Notes under the pieces: model-generated
Databases searched by the model: none
What the model was told of the DNA's origin: nothing
What the model saw: only the letters and a program-made list of their open reading frames with translations
In this document: one piece after another, positions 1 through 8,377 of the stretch
Numbering within the stretch: the stretch's first letter is position 1
Layout: each line of letters starts with the position of its first letter
Made by a program: the position numbers and the translations under genes
Source of the DNA: Epilinea sp044228875
GTDB taxonomy: Bacteria > Chloroflexota > Anaerolineae > Epilineales > Epilineaceae
Direction: 5' to 3'
DNA: 64,000 bases
Assembly (NCBI GenBank): GCA_044228875.1
Contig: JBGAUA010000001.1
Location: 24,749-88,748, forward strand

Positions 1-814
1 GGCGGGCGACCTGCTCCGAGAGCGCTACGCGGCCGCGCAGGCGGCGGGCGGCGCCGTTCGCGTCGCGCACAAGGAACACGCCCACAACCTGGTCACGCAG
101 ACGGACCTGGACAGCGAGGCCCTGATCGTCGCCCGCCTCAGGGCCGCGTTTCCCGCGCATGGGCTGCTGGCCGAGGAGGGCGGCCGGTCGGATTCCGCGG
201 CCGGGACATCCCTGCGCTGGCTGATCGACCCTCTGGACGGCACGAACAACTTCGCGCACGGCATCGGGATCTTCGCGGTCAACCTGGCCTTGACCCTGGA
301 CGACGAGCCTCTCCTTGGCGTGACCTTCGACCCGCTCCGGGACGAACTCTTCAGCAGCCGTCTCGGAGGCGGCGCCTGGCTCAACGGACGGCGGCTGGCC
401 GTCTCTCCCGGCCGTACCCTGGAGGAGGCCGTCGTTGCCACCGGCTTCCCCTACGACAAGCAGGTCAATGCGGACAACAACCTGGCCCAGTTCGCCGCCG
501 TCATGCCCCTGGTGCGAGGCATCCGCCGCCTGGGCAGCGCCGCCCTGGACCTGGCCTACGTGGCCGCCGGTCGCTTCGACGCCTACTGGGAACGGGGCAT
601 CCAGGCCTGGGACGTGGCGCCGGGCATCCTCCTGGTGCGGGAGGCAGGCGGCATGGTCACGGATGCCGAAGGCCGCACGATGCGGCCCGGCGCGGGCCGC
701 ATCGTGGCCACCAACGGCCGACTGCACGACGCGCTGATGGAACGGCTGGCCGCGGCCGGCTCGACGAAGGCCCAGGGTTCGGTGACCCGACCTACGTCGG
801 TCCAGGACCGATGA
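1..814 (+). CDS. Inositol monophosphatase family protein (5' end missing)
   Basis: The frame is open from the first bases of the window, so the true start lies upstream. The family are Mg2+-dependent sugar or inositol phosphate phosphatases (SuhB, HisN, CysQ-like). Visible hallmarks are a Glu-Glu in LLAEEGG, the metal-binding signature DPLDGTNNF, and the C-terminal signature WDVAPGILLVREAGG. These cover both catalytic motifs, so the enzyme should be active. The substrate cannot be told from sequence alone: myo-inositol-1-phosphate, histidinol phosphate and 3'-phosphoadenosine phosphate remain possible. The stop codon overlaps the ATG of the next gene (ATGA), which implies translational coupling with the methyltransferase. 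Confidence 0.9.
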   Translation, partial: AGDLLRERYAAAQAAGGAVRVAHKEHAHNLVTQTDLDSEALIVARLRAAFPAHGLLAEEGGRSDSAAGTSLRWLIDPLDGTNNFAHGIGIFAVNLALTLDDEPLLGVTFDPLRDELFSSRLGGGAWLNGRRLAVSPGRTLEEAVVATGFPYDKQVNADNNLAQFAAVMPLVRGIRRLGSAALDLAYVAAGRFDAYWERGIQAWDVAPGILLVREAGGMVTDAEGRTMRPGAGRIVATNGRLHDALMERLAAAGSTKAQGSVTRPTSVQDR

Positions 815-1731
815 CCGCCACCCTTGCGGCCGGTCTGCCACCGCCGCCGCTCCTGGCCGTCCTAGCCCGGGCCCTGCGGGCAACCAAGGTCTGGCTGCCA
901 GGCCCGGCGGAGGCCTGGGACGTCGACTGGCGATCCCGACTGCCTCGGGGTCTGGAGCCATGCGCCTTGCCGGAGGACGGCATGCCGCCGCCCGGGGTCA
1001 GCCTGGCGATACTGCCGGAGGGCGTCGACGCGGCGCTCGCGATCGCGGCCGGGGTGGCGCTGTTCCTGCTGCCGACCGGCCCCATGCCTCCCGCCACACC
1101 GTTGCTGGCGCCCCTGCGCCTGGCCGGAGGCGGTCTGTGGCTTGCGGGCAGTTGCCGCGCCGGCCTGAGCGCGGCGGCGACCAAGAGCCTTGCCCGGCTG
1201 GCCGAGCAGGAGCGGGCCAAGGCCTCCTTGGACCTGCTTCCGCCGGAGGTGGGCGCCCTGGTGCACGTGCTGGCCGCCGCCAGGGTCAGCCGGCGGGCCC
1301 TGGAGCTTGGTGCCGGGGCCGGCGCAAGCTCGCTGTGGCTGGCCTCGGCCCTCGTCGCCACAGGCGGCTCGCTGATCGCCATCGAGAAGGACAGCGCGCG
1401 GGTGAACCTGGCGCAAAGGGCCCTGCGCGCCGCGGACCTGGCCGCGAGGGTGGACCTGCGCATCGGCGAGGTGGAGCGGCTGGCTCCCAAGCTGGGCCGA
1501 GGCATCGACCTGTTGCTGATGGACGAGGGATTGGAGGACCGCGCGGAGCGGCTGGACCTGTTGCTGAACCTCGGCGTCCTGGCCCAGGGAGCCATCATCG
1601 TGGCCCACGGCGGTCGCCAGGATCCGGGCCGCGATGCCGCCTTCCAGGCACGGCTGCAGCTGGAACCGCGCATCGCGGTACGGCTGAGGCTCAACCTGGG
1701 GGCAGGGGTGACGCTGGGCGTGGTGGCCTAG
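811..1731 (+). CDS. Class I SAM-dependent methyltransferase (O-methyltransferase-like)
   Basis: A 306-residue protein with a Rossmann methyltransferase domain in its C-terminal half. The glycine-rich SAM loop LELGAGAGASSLWLA lies near residues 164-178 and is followed by an acidic strand end, IAIEKDSARV, expected to bind the ribose of SAM. The strand IDLLLMDEG resembles motif IV of the caffeoyl-CoA/YrrM O-methyltransferase group. The first ~150 residues are rich in Ala, Leu and Pro and match nothing I recognise. The gene starts inside the stop codon of the phosphatase gene. Substrate unknown. Confidence 0.75.
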   Translation: MTATLAAGLPPPPLLAVLARALRATKVWLPGPAEAWDVDWRSRLPRGLEPCALPEDGMPPPGVSLAILPEGVDAALAIAAGVALFLLPTGPMPPATPLLAPLRLAGGGLWLAGSCRAGLSAAATKSLARLAEQERAKASLDLLPPEVGALVHVLAAARVSRRALELGAGAGASSLWLASALVATGGSLIAIEKDSARVNLAQRALRAADLAARVDLRIGEVERLAPKLGRGIDLLLMDEGLEDRAERLDLLLNLGVLAQGAIIVAHGGRQDPGRDAAFQARLQLEPRIAVRLRLNLGAGVTLGVVA

Positions 1732-1878
1732 GCGGCGCGGTACGGCCGCCGCGGCCGTGCCCGCCCCCATCCCCTGGCCGGCGTACTCACCCCACGCTAT
1801 ACTCGGCCGCGCTTGACGCAGTTTCGCCAGCGACCCACCGTCGGCATGCCGACCGCCCCCGCCCGGGAGAGCCAGACC

Positions 1879-2220
1879 ATGAACGCCGAGCTCGCCACCC
1901 GCTTCAACCTGCTGGCCGCGGCCTATGCGCTGAGCGCGGCGCTGCTGCTGCTCTGCAGCATCGTCGCCTGGAACGCCTGGCGCAGCTTCAAGCAAAGCGC
2001 CGACCTCATGTGGATGGGCGCCTTCATGGTCGGCTTGCTGGTGCAGGTGGGCAGCGTATGGGAAGCCCTGGTCCTCAAGGACGCCATCCGCCTGTTGAAC
2101 CCCTCTCTGTTGGCGACCTTCGCCGACACCACCCGCCTGCGACTGCCGTTTGCCACCTTCATGGTGGTGGCGAGCTTCCTGACCTTCATGGCCTTCCGCG
2201 CCCGCCGCTCCGACTTCTGA
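1879..2220 (+). CDS. Small membrane protein of unknown function
   Basis: About 113 residues starting MNAELATRFN, with three hydrophobic segments (around 10-32, 45-65 and 90-107) and a short basic C-terminus ending RARRSDF. The ATG at 1879 is preceded by GGGAGA and is preferred over an in-frame TTG at 1813, which would add 22 polar residues. A TATACT box at 1798-1803 could be the -10 element. No domain recognised. It lies just upstream of nurA. Confidence 0.6.
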   Translation: MNAELATRFNLLAAAYALSAALLLLCSIVAWNAWRSFKQSADLMWMGAFMVGLLVQVGSVWEALVLKDAIRLLNPSLLATFADTTRLRLPFATFMVVASFLTFMAFRARRSDF

Positions 2221-2226
2221 GCTGGT

Positions 2227-3330
2227 ATGCCGGACTTCGTCGCCGACCTGGCGCAGGAGCTCGCGGGACGCGGCGACTCGCTGCGGCGCGCCTTGGGGCA
2301 GCCGCTGGAGCGCGATGACCAGGACCTGGCTCGGTTGGTGCGCACCCATTGGGCGCCCTTGCCGCCGGCAACGCCGCTCGGGCCCGCCTGCGCCGTCGAC
2401 GGCAGCCTGGGCCAATTGGACCTGGACAACGGCGGCTATTTCATCGTCGCCCAGGCTCTGGCCATGGGCAGCGATGGCCTCGAGCGCTCGCGCGTTGCCG
2501 TCGAGTTGTTGCCGCCCACTGTCGCCCGCGCCACGGCAGCCCGCCTGGCGGACCTCCTGCAGCGCGGGCTGGAGTTGTCCCTGGCCGAAGCGGTGCTGCG
2601 CGAGGGGGCCCTGCCGCCTGGTGGTCTCCTCCATCTGGACGGCGCCCTGTACGGCCTCCTGCCGCAACTGTACCCCCTGCGCCTCGACGCCGACGTGGAC
2701 CTGCCGGACCACCCCAGGCGTGTCCTGGACGCCTACCTGGGACTCCTGAGCACCGCACGGGCGGCCGACGTGGGCATCGTCGCCGTGGCGAAGACCAGCC
2801 GCGAGGCAACCCACGCGAAGATCTGGCGGGAGGCCGCCGGGCTGGAGGGGCGCCTGGACATTCCCGCGTCCTGGAGCGACGCGGCCTTGATCAGCCGGTG
2901 GGCCGCTGAGGGGGCTGGGTTCTCCCAGCCGGTGGTCCTGGGCCGGCGCGGCTTTGTGGGCGGCTCGCTGGAGATCCTGCAGCAGCCCGAGGTGGCCGAC
3001 TCCCCCGCCATCGTCAGCTGCTTCGTGCGCCTGGCGCCCCTGGACGATCTCCTGCGCGTGGACCTGCCCGCCCATCAGGCCGGTGATCCTCGCCGTTTGG
3101 GCGAACTGGACGCCGAGATCCTTTCCGGCGGAGCGGCGGCTGTCGCCCCCGTCCTCGGTCAACTCGCCGCGGATTGGGGCGGGACCGATGTCTACAACGC
3201 CCTGCTCTATGCCGTGGATCGGGCCGTACGCCTGCGCCGCCAGACCCTGGCCGAGGTCTACCTCCCGCTCCTGGCGGAGGAACTGGCCCTGCCACTGCGC
3301 CCGGACCGATCCAGCCGGCGCTTCCTGTAG
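2227..3330 (+). CDS. nurA: NurA domain-containing nuclease
   Basis: A 367-residue protein of the NurA family, 5'-3' single- and double-strand DNA nucleases with an RNase H-like fold that normally work with the HerA helicase in DNA end resection. The metal-binding Asp is in the motif AVDGSLG (about residues 57-63), followed by the strand GGYFIVAQAL. Other family features are the LVAVAKTSRE-like segment (here IVAVAKTSREAT) and the C-terminal helix VYNALLYAVDRAVRLRR. Length is usual for the family. No HerA partner lies in the window, although an Mre11/SbcD-like gene sits 30 kb away. The stop of the upstream small gene is 6 bp from this start. Confidence 0.8.
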   Translation: MPDFVADLAQELAGRGDSLRRALGQPLERDDQDLARLVRTHWAPLPPATPLGPACAVDGSLGQLDLDNGGYFIVAQALAMGSDGLERSRVAVELLPPTVARATAARLADLLQRGLELSLAEAVLREGALPPGGLLHLDGALYGLLPQLYPLRLDADVDLPDHPRRVLDAYLGLLSTARAADVGIVAVAKTSREATHAKIWREAAGLEGRLDIPASWSDAALISRWAAEGAGFSQPVVLGRRGFVGGSLEILQQPEVADSPAIVSCFVRLAPLDDLLRVDLPAHQAGDPRRLGELDAEILSGGAAAVAPVLGQLAADWGGTDVYNALLYAVDRAVRLRRQTLAEVYLPLLAEELALPLRPDRSSRRFL

Positions 3331-3463
3331 CCTGAGACCCGCGGTCCCGACCACGCTACCGGCCGAGCCGAGGGCGCTGGGTCGCCGTCACGTCGCGAAC
3401 GGCATTCCAGCCGCGCAAGGGGCGGGAAATGACCGACCGCTGGCCCCCGCCCTCCCCACCGGA

Positions 3464-3469
3464 TATAAT
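3464..3469 (+). promoter_or_regulatory. Probable -10 box (TATAAT) for the small membrane gene and pyrDK
   Basis: A consensus TATAAT stands out in a very G+C-rich stretch about 70 bases before the ATG at 3539. I see no convincing -35. It would drive the 3539-8303 gene string. Confidence 0.5.
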
Positions 3470-3538
3470 GCCGCCCCCCCACCGGGCGGAGGCCGCGATT
3501 CCATTCGCCGACGCAGCTCGCCGCTCCAAGGAGATCCC

Positions 3539-3877
3539 ATGGACAGCCTCTTGGCCCCCCTGTCGGTCTACAAGCCCCTGATGCGCATGACGGCAGCCGG
3601 TCTCGGCGCCGCGATGGCGCTCCTGCTCTTCAGCCTGGCCGTCTGGGCCTGGCGCGACATCAGCGCCCGGAGCCGGGACAGTCTGTTACGCGCCGGCGCC
3701 GTCATCCTGGTGGTGGGCCTGCCTGCCTTCGGGATCATCGTCTACATGCTCCTCCGACCGCGCGAGACCATCGCGGAGCGCTACGAGCGAGAGCTGATCG
3801 AAGAGCTGCTGGCGCGGGAGGTCAGCACCGGAGCACTCAGCCGGCGATCCGTACGCCAGGCCGCCCCCGGTTCCTGA
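3539..3877 (+). CDS. Small two-helix membrane protein of unknown function
   Basis: About 112 residues. The ATG is chosen because AAGGAG sits just upstream; the same frame is open much further 5' but only as a by-product of high G+C. Two hydrophobic helices (around 19-40 and 56-78) flank a short basic loop with RSRDSLLRAG. They are followed by a charged cytoplasmic tail, ETIAERYERELIEELLARE, likely helical. No family recognised. It precedes pyrD by 21 bp, so it is probably co-transcribed with pyrimidine synthesis genes. Confidence 0.6.
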   Translation: MDSLLAPLSVYKPLMRMTAAGLGAAMALLLFSLAVWAWRDISARSRDSLLRAGAVILVVGLPAFGIIVYMLLRPRETIAERYERELIEELLAREVSTGALSRRSVRQAAPGS

Positions 3878-3898
3878 GCCGGATCCCCGCATAGCCCC

Positions 3899-4906
3899 AT
3901 GAGCAAGCCCGACCTGGCCGTGAACATCGCCGGGCTGCAGTTGCTGAATCCACTGGTCCTGGCCTCCGGCATCCTGGGCACCCACGCGTCCTTGATGTTG
4001 CGTGCGGCCCAAGGCGGAGCCGGCGCCATCACCGCGAAGAGCGCCGGCCCCCAGCCTCGCAGCGGCCATCCCAATCCGAGCTGCGTCGACTTCGGTGGCG
4101 GCCTGCTGAACGCCATCGGTCTGGCGAACCCCGGGGCGGAGGCCGAGGTGGCGCTGCTCCGCGAGACCCGCACCCATCTGTTGCCCCTCGGCGTGCCGCT
4201 CATCGCCAGCATCTTCGCCGATCGGGTGGAGAACTTCGGACGCGTCGCGGCGCGGATCGCCGAGGCGGCGCCCGACCTCCTCGAGGTCAACATCAGCTGC
4301 CCCAACGTGGCCTCGGATTTCGGCGAGCCGTTTGCCGGCAGCCCGGCCTCAGCCGCCGCGGTGACCGCGGCGGTACGCAGCCAGGTCGCCATGCCCATCA
4401 TCATCAAGCTGGCCCCCAACGTGCCGGACCTGGGACAGATCGCGAAGGCCGTGGTGGACGCCGGCGCGGACGCCATCTGTGCCGTCAACACCATGCCCGG
4501 CCTCCTGGTGGATCTGGAGAGCGGCCAACCTGTTCTGGCCAACCGCAGCGGCGGCATCAGCGGCGCCGCCCTCGCGCCCATCGCCCTCTACGCCGTCTAC
4601 CAGATCACAGCCGCCGTCAAGGTGCCCGTCATCGGCACGGGGGGTGTCGGCAGCGGAGCCGATGCCCTGCGCATGATCATGGCCGGCGCCACGGCCGTGG
4701 GCGTGGGGTCAGCCGTCTACCGTGAAGGTCCGGCGGTCTTCGGGCGCATCGCCGCGGAGATGGCCGACTGGCTTGCCGAACGAGGCCTGACCCTGGACCA
4801 GGTTCGTGGCCGGGCCCATGACCGGCCGCTCTGGCCGGAGACGCCATCCACACCGCCGGTCCCCCATGCCATGGACCGGAGCGGCGACCGCGAGGGACCC
4901 GGATGA
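3899..4906 (+). CDS. pyrD: Dihydroorotate dehydrogenase B, catalytic subunit
   Basis: A class 1B dihydroorotate dehydrogenase of 335 residues, which oxidises dihydroorotate to orotate with FMN in de novo pyrimidine synthesis and passes electrons to PyrK. Diagnostic features are the N-terminal NPLVLASGILGT, the FMN-site lysine in AITAKSAGPQPR, the catalytic loop VNISCPNV with the Cys base that marks class 1, and the phosphate-binding VIGTGGVGSGADAL near residue 245. The last ~30 residues are a Pro-rich extension. The gene overlaps pyrK by four bases (ATGA), as expected for a heteromeric complex. Confidence 0.95.
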   Translation: MSKPDLAVNIAGLQLLNPLVLASGILGTHASLMLRAAQGGAGAITAKSAGPQPRSGHPNPSCVDFGGGLLNAIGLANPGAEAEVALLRETRTHLLPLGVPLIASIFADRVENFGRVAARIAEAAPDLLEVNISCPNVASDFGEPFAGSPASAAAVTAAVRSQVAMPIIIKLAPNVPDLGQIAKAVVDAGADAICAVNTMPGLLVDLESGQPVLANRSGGISGAALAPIALYAVYQITAAVKVPVIGTGGVGSGADALRMIMAGATAVGVGSAVYREGPAVFGRIAAEMADWLAERGLTLDQVRGRAHDRPLWPETPSTPPVPHAMDRSGDREGPG

Positions 4907-5658
4907 TGGCCACTGACACCAGCGGCGGCAGTAGGACCGGCGGGCTGCCGCTGCCCTACCGGGTCGCGTCGACGCGACAGGAGAACCACCGCACACGCAC
5001 GATCATCCTGGATGGTGCCGTGAACGCCGAGCCAGGTCAGTTCTGCATGCTTTGGTTGCCCGGCCTGGACGAGAAGCCCTTCAGTGTCGCCGCCGACAAC
5101 CCGGCGGCCTTCACCGTCGCCGCGGTCGGCCCCTTCAGCCGTGCGATCCACGCGCTCTCTCCGGGCGACCGCATCTGGCTGCGAGGCCCCTTCGGACGGC
5201 CCTTTCGACTGGAGGGACGCGACGCCCTCATGGTGGGCGGCGGCTACGGCGTCGCGCCCATGCTGCTATTGGCCGGCCGAGCGCTGGCCGCCGGCCAGCG
5301 CGTAAGGGTGGCCATCGGGGCACGAGAAGCCGGCGACCTGCTGCTGGCCGACGCCTTCCGCGAGCTGGGTGTCGAGCCCATCCTGACCACCGATGACGGT
5401 AGCATGGGACGACGCGGTCGGGTCACTGAAGCCCTGGCGCCGCTCTTTGACGCCGACCCTCCGGATGCCCTCTACGCCTGCGGCCCGCATGGCATGCTGG
5501 CGGCGCTGGCCGACCTGGCCCGCGCACACCGCCTGCCCGCCCAGTTGTCCTGGGAAGCCTACATGCGCTGCGGCATCGGCATCTGCGGCAGCTGCGAGCA
5601 GGATGGGCGGCTGCTCTGCGCCGACGGCCCGGTGCTCAGGGAGGATGATCCATGTTAG
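4903..5658 (+). CDS. pyrK: Dihydroorotate dehydrogenase electron transfer subunit
   Basis: A 251-residue ferredoxin-reductase-like protein. It has an N-terminal FAD domain (KPFSVAADN, RGPFGRPF), an NAD(H)-binding core (MVGGGYGVAPMLLL, then YACGPHGMLAAL), and a C-terminal [2Fe-2S] cluster with four Cys in CGIGICGSC plus a fourth in LLCADGP. The last cysteine spacing (seven residues) looks shorter than in the lactococcal protein. PyrK couples PyrD to NAD+. The ATG of the following FG-GAP gene lies inside the end of this one, so the secreted protein may be read from the same mRNA. Confidence 0.93.
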   Translation: MMATDTSGGSRTGGLPLPYRVASTRQENHRTRTIILDGAVNAEPGQFCMLWLPGLDEKPFSVAADNPAAFTVAAVGPFSRAIHALSPGDRIWLRGPFGRPFRLEGRDALMVGGGYGVAPMLLLAGRALAAGQRVRVAIGAREAGDLLLADAFRELGVEPILTTDDGSMGRRGRVTEALAPLFDADPPDALYACGPHGMLAALADLARAHRLPAQLSWEAYMRCGIGICGSCEQDGRLLCADGPVLREDDPC

Positions 5659-8303
5659 ATCGGCTTTCCCGCCGGACAGTCCACCCGCAACCTTCCCGTT
5701 TCCCCGCCGTTTCGGTCCCGGATGCCGGTGAACGGGAGCGCGCGTGGGCGGGGGCGCGGGTCCGCAAGCAGGCTCGAGCATCGCGCCTCCGTCCTGCCCT
5801 GCCCCTGCTCCTCGTCCTCGGCGCGACGCTCATTTCTCCGGCGAGCGCACCCCCGCCCGGCATGCCGTCCTCCGCGGCGCTCGCCCAGGGGCGGCGCCCG
5901 CCGGCCGGTGGCGCGCTCTGGGGATGGGGCGGCTACAGCGCCATCGCTCCTGAGAACACCCTGGCCGCCCTCCGCGCCGCCGCGGAGGCGGGATTCCCCC
6001 GCGTCTGGGTGGATGTGCGAGCGACCCTGGACCAGGTACCCGTCCTGTTGCGCGACGAGACCCTGGACCGCAGCACCGTATGCAGCGGCGCGGTGAAGCA
6101 GCTGCCGGCGAGCACCGTCACCGCTTGCGACGCCGGATCGCGCTTTGACGCGGCCTTCGCCGGAGAGAAGGTACCTCGCCTGGCCGAGGCGCTGGCCATC
6201 CCCGGCCTCAGCCTGGTGTTGGAGCTGCGCGATGCGCCTCCGGCCGCGGTACTCGGCGTGATCCAGGCCGCGGGCGCCGGAACGCGGGTGACCATCGTCA
6301 GTCCGGATGCGGAGATCCTGGCAGCCTTCAACCCTGTTCTGCCGCCCGGGGCGCTGCGCCTGCGCGGCGTGGACCTGAGCCGCCGCACCCTGCAGTCCCT
6401 CCTGGGTGCCGGTGTGGGCGGCCTGGTGCTCGATGCCCTCGCCATGGAGGACTTGGACACCGCGAACCTGGCCCAACTTCGCCAGGCCGGCCTGAAGCTG
6501 GACGTAGGCCCGGCCCTCGAGGAGCGCGACCTCTACGCCGCAGCCGCCATCGGCGCCGACGCCATCGCCGTCGAGCGCCTGGTGCCCGCTGAGCGGGCTC
6601 TGGGCCTGTCATGGCGTAGCTACAGCTCAGCGGCTTTCGGCTTGAGCACCTCCGGTCCACAAGCCTTCGGCCGTGCCTTGGCCACCGGCGACTTCAACGG
6701 CGACCGGCGGACGGACCTCGCCTTGGGAGCTCCTTTGGAAGGCGCCACGGCGACCGGCGCGGGTTGGGTGGGCGTCAGCTACGGCGGCAGCCGCTTTCCC
6801 GGGACGGTCTACCAGGAAGCGGGCACCGAGCAGGATGGCGAGTGGGGCAGTGGCTTTGCCGCCGCGGACTGGAACGACGACGGCATCGACGACCTGGCTA
6901 TCGGCTACCCCCTCCGTGACTTCACCGCCGGAAACAGCGGCGCCATCTGGCTTTGGGATGGGGCTGGTGGCGGCTTCGGACGGCTGACACGTCCGGTAGG
7001 CCCGCGGGCGGATACCGGCGCCCATCTGGGCGAGACGCTGGCCGAAGGCGACTTCAACGCCGACGGCGTCACGGATCTGGCCGTCGCCGCGCCGGACACG
7101 GTGTTGGAGGGTCAACAGTCGGCCGGGCGCGTTTGGATCCTGCCCGGCCAGTCGGGCTCGGGCCCGGTCACCACCGGCCAGATCGTCATCGACCGCACCG
7201 ACGAAGAGGTGCCCCGCGCGCCCTTGCCGCGCGAGCGTTTGGGCGCCGCCCTCGCCATGGGCGACTTCAACGGCGACGGTGTCACGGATCTGGCCATCGG
7301 CGGTCCCGGCGGCGGAACCGAGACCGTGGCCCAAGCCGGCACAGTGTTGTTGGCCTTCGGCTCGACCCGGGATCCTCAGACGGGCGACGGCCGCTACCTG
7401 GGCGTGGTGGAGGTCCATCGCGACCTGCCGGAGATCGCGGGCAACGCCGAACGGGGCGGTATGTTCGGCGCTTCGCTGGCGGTGGCGGACTTCGACGGCG
7501 ACGCCTACGACGACCTGGCGATCGGCTCGCCGGGGACGACGGTGAACGGAGTGCGCGGCGCGGGAGACCTGGTGATCCTCTTCGGCGGCGCCGACCTGGT
7601 CACGGAAGGCGCGGAAGATCCGATGGACCCGATGAAGCGCCTGCCGGCCACGTTGACCCTGGGCCGCGCCCTGACGTTGGACCAGGGCACGGGAGCGATT
7701 CCAGGCGAGCCGAGCAGCCGGGCGGCATGGGCTTCCGGCCTCGCGGTGGGCGACCTGGACGGTGATGGGCGGCCGGATCTGGCGGTGAGCAGCAAGGAGT
7801 CGGTGGACCGGCTGACCGGCGCGGGCTCGGTCACGCTGCTCTATGGCGGGCCAGACGGGCCGGACAGTCGCCTGGCGATGCGCCTCACCCCCGGCATGGC
7901 GCCCCTGGCCTTGCCGGCCTCGGGCGACCTGGGCTTCGGCGCGGCCATGGCAATGAGCGACTTCAACGGGGACGGGGCGCTAGACCTGGCTCTCGGCGCC
8001 CCGGGTCGGGCGGTAGACGGCTTCGCCCGCGCGGGGCTGCTGGCAGTGGCTTGGGGCTACGACCCGCTGCTGCCCGGCGTGCCCACCCCCACAGCCCTGC
8101 CGCCCACTGCCAGCCCGACGGCGACGACGACGGAAGTGGTCACCCCCTCCATCACGCCGACCCCCGTCAACACGCCGACCGGCACATCCACCGCCACGGC
8201 CACCACGGCCCCGCGGCCGGCCTTCCTGCCGATGGCTATCCGCCTGCGGGCCTTCCCGGGGCGTTACCCCACGCCGGCGCCGGGGCTGACGCTGCGCCGG
8301 TGA
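5652..8303 (+). CDS. Secreted protein: degenerate GDPD domain fused to seven FG-GAP repeats
   Basis: An 883-residue exported protein. A hydrophobic signal segment (about 49-66) follows an unusually long basic N-terminus. Residues ~88-320 resemble glycerophosphodiester phosphodiesterase: APENTLAAL, VDVRATLDQVPVLL and RDETLDRST are all recognisable. The catalytic HRG is WGG, the Glu of E-x-D is Trp, and the later His of HD is Arg, so activity is doubtful. Residues ~333-800 carry seven FG-GAP repeats (DFNGDG..DLAIG type), which should form a Ca2+-binding integrin-like seven-bladed propeller. A Pro/Thr-rich stalk, FLPMAIR and a basic tail end the protein. Start overlaps pyrK by 7 bp. It is likely an adhesin or binding scaffold; the ligand is unknown. 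Confidence 0.8.
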   Translation: MLDRLSRRTVHPQPSRFPAVSVPDAGERERAWAGARVRKQARASRLRPALPLLLVLGATLISPASAPPPGMPSSAALAQGRRPPAGGALWGWGGYSAIAPENTLAALRAAAEAGFPRVWVDVRATLDQVPVLLRDETLDRSTVCSGAVKQLPASTVTACDAGSRFDAAFAGEKVPRLAEALAIPGLSLVLELRDAPPAAVLGVIQAAGAGTRVTIVSPDAEILAAFNPVLPPGALRLRGVDLSRRTLQSLLGAGVGGLVLDALAMEDLDTANLAQLRQAGLKLDVGPALEERDLYAAAAIGADAIAVERLVPAERALGLSWRSYSSAAFGLSTSGPQAFGRALATGDFNGDRRTDLALGAPLEGATATGAGWVGVSYGGSRFPGTVYQEAGTEQDGEWGSGFAAADWNDDGIDDLAIGYPLRDFTAGNSGAIWLWDGAGGGFGRLTRPVGPRADTGAHLGETLAEGDFNADGVTDLAVAAPDTVLEGQQSAGRVWILPGQSGSGPVTTGQIVIDRTDEEVPRAPLPRERLGAALAMGDFNGDGVTDLAIGGPGGGTETVAQAGTVLLAFGSTRDPQTGDGRYLGVVEVHRDLPEIAGNAERGGMFGASLAVADFDGDAYDDLAIGSPGTTVNGVRGAGDLVILFGGADLVTEGAEDPMDPMKRLPATLTLGRALTLDQGTGAIPGEPSSRAAWASGLAVGDLDGDGRPDLAVSSKESVDRLTGAGSVTLLYGGPDGPDSRLAMRLTPGMAPLALPASGDLGFGAAMAMSDFNGDGALDLALGAPGRAVDGFARAGLLAVAWGYDPLLPGVPTPTALPPTASPTATTTEVVTPSITPTPVNTPTGTSTATATTAPRPAFLPMAIRLRAFPGRYPTPAPGLTLRR

Positions 8304-8377
8304 TCAGGCGGCGGGCGCATGACGGCCGGAAGACTACGGCCAATCTGCCAAGGCTCGCTCCGCCCACCGGCCCGGAC

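Noticed and set aside
1813..1878. TTG start for the small membrane protein
   Set aside because: Adds a polar, unconserved-looking stretch; ATG at 1879 has a purine-rich ribosome site.
862..3354. Minus-strand open frame of 830 codons
   Set aside because: Antisense to the methyltransferase and nurA genes; biased composition and no recognisable motif.
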